DNA of 20,385 nt from JAVXAG01 sp040307645 (lineage in GTDB: Bacteria; Bacillota; Clostridia; Peptostreptococcales; Anaerovoracaceae). The position numbers were made by a program, and so were the translations under genes. Below, piece by piece: positions 7,015 to 14,900 of the stretch (positions are counted from its first letter, which is position 1; every line of letters starts with the position of its first letter). Location: positions 1 to 20,385 of the forward strand of contig JAWRJF010000010.1 of assembly GCA_040307645.1 (NCBI GenBank), given 5' to 3'. The notes beneath the pieces were generated by a model. It was given only the letters and a program-made list of their open reading frames with translations, had not been told where the DNA came from and searched no databases.

Positions 7015-8484
7015 ATGAAATTTAATCATCCTATTATTTTAAAAATGATTTCTGTTATAGTCCTGGTAGAAGGTTTATTTATGCTTTTCCCTATGATATA
7101 TTCTATAGTATTTGGTGAAAAAGATGTTACTTCTTCTTTTTTTATCATATCTATAATATGCATATGTATTGGACTAACAGTTTTTACACAGATGAAATAT
7201 TATACTTTAAAACTAAAATCTAGAGATGGATTTTTTATTGCCATTGTTTCCTGGCTTATTGTGTCAATAATCGGAGCTTTGCCCTTTTATCTGGCAAATT
7301 GTGGTTACACCTTTATTGACAGCTTTTTTGAATCAGCTGCTGGTTGGACAACTACAAGTTGCTATGTAATCGATATTGATAAAATGCCAAAATCTTTGGT
7401 AATATGGAAATCCTTGTGCCATTGGCTTGGAGGTATGGGAATTCTGTTTTTAACTGTTTCTGTTTTCCCAGTTTTAGGAATAAGTGGTCAAAAAATTGCA
7501 GAAGCAGAGATTAATGGTCCTGTAGTTGAGAAAGTTGCCACAAGAATTTCTGACACTGCAAAATATTTTTATTTAATATATCTTATTTTTACAATGTTGG
7601 AATTTATAATGCTATCTCTAACTGATATGCCCCACTATGATGCACTTATTAATACTTTATCCACAATAAGCACCGGTGGGATTTGTAGTAACACAGGAGG
7701 GATTACCTCATATATGACACCTTATGTCAAAACGGTTATTACTATATTTTCCATATTGGCTTCACTAAATTTTGTGCTGTTTTTTATGTTGCTACACGGG
7801 AAAGTGCGAGATGTTTTTCGTAATGCAGAGTTAAGAGCCTTTTTAGGTCTTCTGGCATGCTCAACTATTTTTATAGCTGTTATTCTCACTGTCAGTGGAA
7901 CTTACGGAAGTTTCTTTAGTGCTTTATCTGATTCTGTTTTTCATACAGTATCTTTTGGCTCAACTTCCGGTTATGCAGTAACAGATTACACTAGTTGGCC
8001 AACAGCGTGTAAAGTAATACTTCTAATGCTGATATTTATCGGCGGATGCTCCGCCTCAACTAGTGGTTCCTTAAAAGTAATAAGAGTAGTTGTAGGTTTT
8101 AAACTGGTTTTGAGAGGTCTCTATAAACGAATACACCCTCAATCAATAAAGCCTATTATGATTTCTAATAGACCTGTTTCCACCACAAATGCATCTTCTA
8201 TAACTGTGTTTATTCTAATGTATTTTGCTGTATACATTTTTTCTAGTCTTGTTCTTTCTATTGAGAATTTAGATATGGAAACCACTTTATCTGCTTCATT
8301 GTCAGCTTTTTCAAATACAGGAAGTGGATTTGGCAAAATAGGAATGAATGGTAATTTTAGTGTTTTTTCAGAGTTTGGACGACTGTATTCAGCACTATTA
8401 ATGATTGCTGGCAGACTGGAAATATATCCTGTTATTATTATGTTCTCTCGTTCCTACTGGAATCCGGATAGAGCTCGAAGTTAA
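7015..8484 (+). CDS. Second TrkH family cation channel subunit with altered filter
   Basis: This paralogue of the preceding TrkH (489 residues) keeps the fold signatures: SRDGFFIA, HWLGGMGIL, four pore loops and MIAGRLEIYP. Pore loop 1 reads WTTTS, with Ser115 (AGT at 7357-7359) where the first copy has Gly115. Loops 2 to 4 keep Gly (STGGI, TSGYA, NTGSGF). The filter is therefore of the Ser-Gly-Gly-Gly kind, which in plant HKT transporters is tied to sodium selectivity. The gate loop is STSGSLK instead of STGGGVK. An upstream GTG (7006) opens the frame, but the site GGCGGTGA overlaps it and is well spaced for the ATG at 7015, so I use the ATG. It presumably shares TrkA with the first copy, possibly as a separate homodimer or a heterodimer. 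A change in ion preference is inference. Confidence 0.93.
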   Translation: MKFNHPIILKMISVIVLVEGLFMLFPMIYSIVFGEKDVTSSFFIISIICICIGLTVFTQMKYYTLKLKSRDGFFIAIVSWLIVSIIGALPFYLANCGYTFIDSFFESAAGWTTTSCYVIDIDKMPKSLVIWKSLCHWLGGMGILFLTVSVFPVLGISGQKIAEAEINGPVVEKVATRISDTAKYFYLIYLIFTMLEFIMLSLTDMPHYDALINTLSTISTGGICSNTGGITSYMTPYVKTVITIFSILASLNFVLFFMLLHGKVRDVFRNAELRAFLGLLACSTIFIAVILTVSGTYGSFFSALSDSVFHTVSFGSTSGYAVTDYTSWPTACKVILLMLIFIGGCSASTSGSLKVIRVVVGFKLVLRGLYKRIHPQSIKPIMISNRPVSTTNASSITVFILMYFAVYIFSSLVLSIENLDMETTLSASLSAFSNTGSGFGKIGMNGNFSVFSEFGRLYSALLMIAGRLEIYPVIIMFSRSYWNPDRARS

Positions 8485-8550
8485 TTATCGTTTATTTTTT
8501 AGGAAAATGTAAAGACTAAGAATTATAAAATCTTTTAAAAGGAAAAAAAT

Positions 8551-8964
8551 ATGATTGTAAAAGACCTTATGACTACTAATATATGTTTTGTTAAACCTGA
8601 CGCAACAATTATGCAGGTAGCAAAACAAATGAAAAGTGAAAATATTGGACTAGTACCCGTATGTGATAACACCGGAGTTTTACTTGGGGTAATTACTGAT
8701 AGGGATATTATTATGAGAGCCTTTGTGCTTGGAACGACAAATCTGGAAGGGCTTACCGCAAAGGATGTAATGAGTGAACATATCTACACTATTACGCCTG
8801 AGATGAATATACACGACGCCGCTCTTGTGTTTTCAGAACACAAGGTAAGAAGGCTGCCGGTTTTAGAAAACAAAAAACTAGTTGGGATTCTATCTCTAAC
8901 CGACCTGGCAAAGAAAAAAATTTATCTTTCAGAGATTGGAGATATTTTCGGTGCTATGATTTAA
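8551..8964 (+). CDS. Small protein with two CBS domains
   Basis: This 137-residue protein is made almost entirely of a tandem CBS pair (a Bateman module). CBS 1 starts with VKDLMTTNICFVKPDATI and ends with GVITDRDIIMRAF; CBS 2 starts with AKDVMSEHIYTITPEMNI and ends with KVRRLPVLENKKLVGILSLTDL. Such modules bind adenine nucleotides and signal energy state; free-standing ones are common in Firmicutes and their partners are mostly unknown. AAAAGG lies about 8 bases upstream of the ATG. The gene follows the second trkH after 66 bases with no visible terminator, so it is likely cotranscribed with the trk genes and could couple cation uptake to nucleotide levels; that link is inference. The stop codon is 3 bp from the stop of the convergent gene. 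Confidence 0.9.
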   Translation: MIVKDLMTTNICFVKPDATIMQVAKQMKSENIGLVPVCDNTGVLLGVITDRDIIMRAFVLGTTNLEGLTAKDVMSEHIYTITPEMNIHDAALVFSEHKVRRLPVLENKKLVGILSLTDLAKKKIYLSEIGDIFGAMI

Positions 8965-8967
8965 CCC

Positions 8968-9489
8968 CTAACTAGCTGTATTTTTGTTTATATTTTTATA
9001 GTATTCCAATAGCTTAGAATAAATATCGTCATCAACACGATAATATCTTTCTAAGCTATCTTTTATTTTAACATTTTTATTGTCATAGAAAGTAAACTCT
9101 TTGGTTATACCGTCTTTTTGGAAAATAACTACCATATCAATATCAATAAAACCAGTAAGGTTATCTTCCGGTACAAAGTTATCTAAAAGATCCCTTGTAT
9201 ATTTTCCCGTATTCATAATCTTAATCACATCGTTATATAGTCTTGGGTAATCCCTTGAATTTACTACATTACAAGAATCCGACAAAAATTCATTTTCATG
9301 ATTTTTCAATGTGTATTGTGAATTATTGGTTGGTTTTTCTTCATCATTCATAGTTTCAGAAACATATAAAATAACTGTATCATAAGCTTCATCACCAATA
9401 AAATTTCCTGCAGATACCGGCCATTTTACATAGGCCAGCACTGCAAGCAAAATTATAATAGCAATTAAAATATTTACCTTTTTTTTCAT
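8968..9489 (-). CDS. Membrane-anchored protein of unknown function
   Basis: I do not recognise this 173-residue protein. It starts with lysines and a strongly hydrophobic stretch (ILIAIIILLAVLAYV, about residues 7-21), which fits a signal anchor or an uncleaved signal, with no lipobox cysteine. The rest is polar and mixed alpha/beta: a strand-like AYDTVILYVSE, a central helix about NDVIKIMNTGKYTRDLLDNF, a strand pair MVVIFQKDGITKEFTFYD, and a C-terminal helix YSKLLEYYKNINK. It probably faces the outside of the membrane. Two ATGs exist; AGGAG abuts the first (9498) and is 9 bases from the second (9489), which I prefer. It follows rnr after 39 bases without a terminator, so the two are probably cotranscribed. 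Confidence 0.75.
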   Translation of the reverse strand: MKKKVNILIAIIILLAVLAYVKWPVSAGNFIGDEAYDTVILYVSETMNDEEKPTNNSQYTLKNHENEFLSDSCNVVNSRDYPRLYNDVIKIMNTGKYTRDLLDNFVPEDNLTGFIDIDMVVIFQKDGITKEFTFYDNKNVKIKDSLERYYRVDDDIYSKLLEYYKNINKNTAS

Positions 9490-9528
9490 AGCTTTCATCT
9501 CCTAAGATTAAAAGGCTTCACTTAATAG

Positions 9529-11487
9529 TTAATCATAGTATAGGGCGAAATCAATTTGCCTATTTTCAGGACTAGCCCCTCTAACAATGATTTTTACCTG
9601 ATCTCCTAAAGAATAAATTTTCTTTTTATTTCTGCCTACTATCCTATATTTTCCTTCTTCATAATCATAAAAATCATCAGTAATGCTTTCTAGTTTTACC
9701 ATTCCTTCCACAGTATTAGGAAGCTCTACATAAATACCAAAATTAGTTACTCCACTTATTACACCTGAATAAATTTCTCCAACTCTCTCTTTCATATATT
9801 CAGCTTTCTTCATCTTCTCTACTTCCCGTTCCATTTCCTGAGCTTTACGTTCAGTTAGTGACGAGATTTCGGAAGCATTTGCTGCATCCTTTTTAAATTT
9901 CTTTAATAATTTTTCATCAGCTTTTCCATTAATACTTGCCTTTATAATTCTATGAATCATAAGGTCTGGATATCTTCTTATCGGTGAAGTAAAGTGGCAA
10001 TAATATTTAAAAGCAAGACCAAAGTGACCATCACACTCTGTGCTGTAAAAAGCTTTTTTCATAGATCGTAGTATTACGGTATTTACAATATTTTCAAATG
10101 GTTTTCCTTCAACATTAAGCAAAATATCATTTAGGTTATTCGGGTGTATGTTATCAGGATTTCCTGCTAGACTTATTCCAAATCCGGACAAAAATGCTTT
10201 AAGTTGAACCATTTTTTCAACGTCAGGTTTTTCGTGTACTCTATATACAAAAGGATATTCCATCCAGAAGAAATGCTCAGCAACTGTTTTGTTTGCAATT
10301 AACATAAACTCTTCAATGAGTCTGTTAGCAGTCCTTCTTTCGGCAATTCCTATTTCAAAAGGAACCTCATCTTCATCTAAAAAAATTTCGGCTTCATCAA
10401 AGTCAAAGTCTAGACTTCCCTTTTGCTTTCGCTTTTTCCTTAATATTTCAGCTAAAACTCCCATGGCTTTTAGTTGATCATAAATATCTGAATATTTCTT
10501 TATTAATTCTTCTGAATCATTCTCTAAAATATCGGATACGTCATCATAAACCATTCTCTCCTTAGAATTAATAACACTCTCAAAAATATCATGATTTATT
10601 ACATTTCCGTCTTTATCAATTTCCATTTCACAAGTTAAAGTCAACCTATCAACGTTAGGATTTAAACTGCAAATTCCATTAGATATAACCTTAGGCAACA
10701 TTGGCACTACTCTGGTAATTAAATATACGCTGTTACCGCGTTTTAATGCCTCTTTGTCTAAATACCCGTCGGCCTCTACATAATGGCTTACATCTGCAAT
10801 ATGGACGCCTAAAAGGTAATTCCCATTAGGTAAAATATCAACTGACACTCCATCATCTAAGTCCTTTGCACTAGCACCATCTATTGTAATAATTTTCTTT
10901 TCTCTAAGATCCCTTCTTCTTCTTATTTCTTCTTCTGTAATAAGTTCTTTAGCTTTAGCCTTTGCCTCTGCATTTACTCGGCTAGGAAATGTCTCGAACA
11001 ATCCATGACTTCTGATAAGAGCTTTTATTTCTCCACCAACCTCTCCTTTTTTAGAGATTATCTCAGTTATCTTACCCTCTGCCGAAGCATTATTGTCAGG
11101 ATATTTTATTAGAAGCGCTACAACCTTATCTCCTGATTCTGCTCCCTTAAAATCACCTTTTCTTATAAAAACATCATCTGTATTTTTTGGATCATCAGGT
11201 ACAACAAAGCCGTATTTTTTACTTTTTTCAAAGGTCCCTACAACTTCCTTGTACTGCCTCTCAACTACTTTATCAATAATACCTTCTCTTGATTTTGTCC
11301 ATAGGTATTCTGGTAATAAGTCTACTTCAACAATGTCTCCATTCATAGCTCCGCCCATATTATTCTTGCCAATGAAAACATCCCCACCTTCTTCGCATAT
11401 GACAAAGCCAAAACCTGCTTTATTCTTTCTCAAAGGTCCTATTATTTTTTCGTTTTTTTCGTTTTTTTCTTTATTTATCTTTTCCAT
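9529..11487 (-). CDS. rnr: Ribonuclease R (RNB family 3'-5' exoribonuclease)
   Basis: RNase R degrades structured RNA processively from the 3' end in the cytoplasm. The 652 residues from the ATG contain cold-shock/OB domains (GPLRKNKAGFGFV, then SKKYGFVVPDD), the RNB catalytic domain with its four aspartates in TIDGASAKDLDDGVSV, the EFMLIANKTVAEHF and FTSPIRRYPDLMIHR signatures, and a C-terminal S1 domain (GEIYSGVISGVTNFGIYVEL). The protein starts almost at the first OB domain, so the usual N-terminal helix-turn-helix is missing, and the length is below the common 700-800. A Lys/Glu-rich tail precedes the OB domain. A TTG at 11503-11505 also opens the frame; neither start has a good ribosome site. 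The next gene is a membrane protein 39 bases downstream. Confidence 0.93.
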   Translation of the reverse strand: MEKINKEKNEKNEKIIGPLRKNKAGFGFVICEEGGDVFIGKNNMGGAMNGDIVEVDLLPEYLWTKSREGIIDKVVERQYKEVVGTFEKSKKYGFVVPDDPKNTDDVFIRKGDFKGAESGDKVVALLIKYPDNNASAEGKITEIISKKGEVGGEIKALIRSHGLFETFPSRVNAEAKAKAKELITEEEIRRRRDLREKKIITIDGASAKDLDDGVSVDILPNGNYLLGVHIADVSHYVEADGYLDKEALKRGNSVYLITRVVPMLPKVISNGICSLNPNVDRLTLTCEMEIDKDGNVINHDIFESVINSKERMVYDDVSDILENDSEELIKKYSDIYDQLKAMGVLAEILRKKRKQKGSLDFDFDEAEIFLDEDEVPFEIGIAERRTANRLIEEFMLIANKTVAEHFFWMEYPFVYRVHEKPDVEKMVQLKAFLSGFGISLAGNPDNIHPNNLNDILLNVEGKPFENIVNTVILRSMKKAFYSTECDGHFGLAFKYYCHFTSPIRRYPDLMIHRIIKASINGKADEKLLKKFKKDAANASEISSLTERKAQEMEREVEKMKKAEYMKERVGEIYSGVISGVTNFGIYVELPNTVEGMVKLESITDDFYDYEEGKYRIVGRNKKKIYSLGDQVKIIVRGASPENRQIDFALYYD

Positions 11488-11493
11488 ACTATT

Positions 11494-11499
11494 ATTGTA
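11494..11499 (-). promoter_or_regulatory. Candidate -10 element of rnr, close to the start codon
   Basis: TACAAT on the minus strand lies 6 bases before the rnr ATG, after the terminator of the preceding unit. Used as a -10, it would place the transcription start at or next to the A of the ATG, giving a nearly leaderless mRNA, in keeping with the lack of a ribosome site. No good -35 hexamer is seen at 16-18 bases. Weak prediction. Confidence 0.3.
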
Positions 11500-11548
11500 C
11501 CCCAATTAGACAACTAATTCCACTGTTTTAAAAACATTTCGTATTTCT

Positions 11549-11579
11549 AAAATTAAAAGAGTGGCATCTAGCCACTCTT
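11549..11579 (-). terminator. Intrinsic terminator after the pilus-locus lipoprotein gene
   Basis: AAGAGTGGC (11557-11565) and GCCACTCTT (11571-11579) form a perfect 9-bp stem with a 5-base loop. On the minus strand the stem is followed by TTAATTTT, giving a U-rich tract with the end of the stem. It lies 11 bases after the lipoprotein stop and marks the end of the pilus transcription unit and separates it from rnr. Confidence 0.85.
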
Positions 11580-11590
11580 AAATGATTTTA

Positions 11591-11869
11591 TTATCTTGTT
11601 GCATTATCTTTGTCGGTCACATTATTTTTGTCGGTTACATCATCTTTAATGTCTTCGGCACTATCTTTAATGTCATCTACTAGATTGTCAGGGCTCCCGT
11701 CATCATTGTTATATTGATTATCATCATAGTTATCGTCATTAAGCTCCGTCTGGGTATTGTCTTTGTTAGGTGGAACGGCATCGTTATTGCCATCATCATT
11801 ACTACATCCGACAAAAGCCATCATAACAACAATTAATAAAGTCATTAGAAAAACTCTAGTCTTCTTCAT
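11591..11869 (-). CDS. Small Asp/Asn-rich lipoprotein
   Basis: This 92-residue protein has a lipoprotein signal: MKKTR, a hydrophobic stretch, and the lipobox-like AFVGC with Cys at residue 22. The mature part is low-complexity and rich in Asp and Asn, with degenerate repeats DIKDSAEDIKDD and VTDKNNVTDKDN near the C-terminus. It is expected to be anchored to the outer face of the membrane. I recognise no enzymatic domain. The ATG follows AAAGGAGTG at good spacing. It is 72 bases after the giant prepilin stop, with no hairpin between, and is closed by a strong terminator, so it is probably the last gene of the pilus operon. A perfect TATAAT on the minus strand at 11931-11936 could give it an extra promoter, but no matching -35 is seen. 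Confidence 0.8.
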   Translation of the reverse strand: MKKTRVFLMTLLIVVMMAFVGCSNDDGNNDAVPPNKDNTQTELNDDNYDDNQYNNDDGSPDNLVDDIKDSAEDIKDDVTDKNNVTDKDNATR

Positions 11870-11941
11870 ATTACACTCCTTTCATTTTTCTAATGATATT
11901 ATTGCACCTAATAGATTAAATATGCTAGCCATTATAAGGAA

Positions 11942-14900
11942 TTAAGATTCTGTATTGTTCTTTAAAGTAGGATATGTTCCATTCACAACTTCCCAGACAT
12001 CAGTGTCCCAACCTAACCTAGTAAACGTCCTAATATTGCTGTACGCACTAGGAATCCAAATTTCAGTAACACCAGGTATTTGATAAAAATCAAATTTTAA
12101 ATATGTTGCACATCTGCTGATTTTCGTTGTTCCGATATTATTAATAAATATATATCTAGACCCTGTTATTCCGTAATTATTGTTAACTTCTATTGCATGA
12201 CAAGTATCTATTCTACTTGCTGATTGTCCATAATCCCTATCTTCGCTTAAACAGATAAAGACTCCTACTGCAGCATATTGATTATCAAGATATGTTGCCG
12301 AATAACAATTTTCTATATTAGTTCTATTAATAGATCCGATGAAACCACCCACATTTACACTGTAGGAATTTACGCGCTCATTTATTCTACTCCTACTAAA
12401 AGACTCTCTAATTGTGCTATCCTCTGCGCGACCAACTAATCCTCCCATATTAACATTAGAGTTATAAAAGCTCATACCATCAATCCTTATACAGGATATA
12501 CCATTGTCATTGATATATCTGTTTTTTATCAGTTTGCTTCCTGTTTTGGCCTCACCAACCAAGCCTCCAATATTAACTGTTGAAACATTAACCAGTCCTG
12601 ATTTTAGCTGTGCATCAACTTTCATGTTGGATGTACAGTTTTCAATTGTACCTTTAGAGCTTCCTACAATAGTACCTACATTCCACATGTCTGTTCTCCA
12701 TCCTTCAGATGTATTTGCTGAATATATCCAAGTCATTGTACCTGAAAGCTGAAGGTATTCTATTTTACCCTTAGAATCTAGAGTTCCAAATAATCCTGCA
12801 TTTTGGAAACCATTGACATTTGGATTGAAATTTAAAATTTCATAGTTTTTAAATGATTTAGTAGAATCTGCCTTAGCTGAGTAATTACCAGAAAAACTAC
12901 GATACATAAATAACGGGTGATATCTATTAAGCTCGCTCATTGTGTTGTCCGTAAACTTAATATCTAAGGTTTGCCTAAAATGGCTATTATTATAGTAATA
13001 ATTACCAGAACTCTCTGTCCCAGTATATTTACCTACATTTAAAAGCTGCTCTTCACTTCGTACCTGGTATGGGTTATTAGATTTACCTAAGCTATATGCC
13101 TCTGTCTCTGATAATGCTATTGCAGCTGCAAAATCCGGGTTATAATACAAGTTAATTTTATATTTTCCTTTTCCATTAACCTTCCAATTATAAATTGTAG
13201 ATATTCCATTATTATCTTGAGGGATATTTTTACTCAAAATATGAAAATCATACTTACTTTTCCCAATTGTGACACTATGTTCTGTATTACTGATGTTAGG
13301 CCCTCCTCCAGAGAAATACTTCTGTAAGTTTGCCCCTACTGGAGTTAAAAATCCATATGAATAATCTCCAACATAGTTTCCTTTAGAAGTAGACAGTTCA
13401 TCATAAACACTTGTAACTACGATGTTTTTATCAACTCCAATGCTCACTACATACCAGTATGATCTTCCACCAATTTTTTCTCTATATGCAAAAACTCCGG
13501 TTCCTTCTATATTATCAACCTTAGGTTCGGCCCAATCCCCATAATGAACACCTGTAATTAAATAGCTTGTGCTCTGCTTTCCTGTAATATTAACTGTTCT
13601 AAGAGGATATTTTGTATCTTGTCCGTAGCTATGAGTTTCATTTGCCTCAATATATGAAACTCTTAAATCATCAAAATTTCTACCTAGTATACCTGTCGGC
13701 CCTGTGCCCGCCGCATATATACCATCATTGAAATCTTGGACATAATAGCAACGAGTAAAACTTGAGTAGCCATAATAGTTGTATCCTAAAAATCCTCCTG
13801 TATATGTTGATATCCCATCAGAATTAACCTTATTTGCTGCATAACAATCCTTATAGGAAGATCCATATGAATCATTACCTATAAATCCACCAGTTACATA
13901 ACCTTTAACTGATGCCGTAGAATAACAATTATTAATTGTAACATAATTATAATATCCGTAAATTGTTCCAATAAATCCTCCTGCAGCGTAATTACCATCT
14001 ATATTATAGTCTTCAGGATATTTTCCTTCTTCAGTGTAACCTCCTACATAGCTGTTATCAATGTTGCCTTCATAAATTACACCAATCATCCCTCCAGTAT
14101 GATTTCCACCCCTAACAGAAACAGAAGCAAAGCTTTTATCTATTATTAGCCTTCCCCTACTATAACCAACTAAACCTCCTGCAGTACCTTTATCAGTAGA
14201 TATTATTTCACAGTTATTATATTGTTCTTTACTGGTATAAATACCACACGATAAAATTTTTGCATTTGAGCCATCTGAAATTAACCCAATAAGACCTCCT
14301 GCATTCCCAGAAGATTTTACTGAGAAATTATATAATAATAAGTCACTAATTTCTATATTCTGTTCCTTTTCACTGGCTCCGATTCTTCCAAATAAACCAC
14401 AGTTATCATTGTTCCCATTGTTTATAATAAAATTACTTAAGGTTTTTCTACTGCCGTTAAGGTTAGTTATTGTAGCATTATATATGCTATAAAAGCTGCC
14501 TGTTGCAAGCTGTTTAGCTGTATCCCCGAAATTGTAACCATAAATTATCCTTTGGGATTCAGTTTTATCATTCCAGTTGTATTTTACAAAATTTTTCCAG
14601 TCAATATCATTTGTCAACACACCTCTAGCCACAACTCTTTTTACACTTACATCTCTGCTTAATGGGCCAAGTGATGTCGGAAGATTTGAAACTTCTGGGT
14701 TTAGATTTTGCAGATGCCTTGCAAATCCAATATTTGCAACGTGGATTTTATCATTATTTTCATAAACTCTTACAGCTTCAAATAAACTATTTGTAGTTTC
14801 CTGAACCTTAACAGTTTTAGACAAAACTTCTGTACTTGAACATTCTGCAGCTATAGATATATCTTCACCAGGAATAAATTCAGGGAAAAGATCTGTAAAA

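Noticed and set aside
12504..12752. Plus-strand open frame inside the giant prepilin gene
   Set aside because: Shadow of the minus-strand repeat-coding sequence; the same holds for those at 14577-14765 and 14943-15164.
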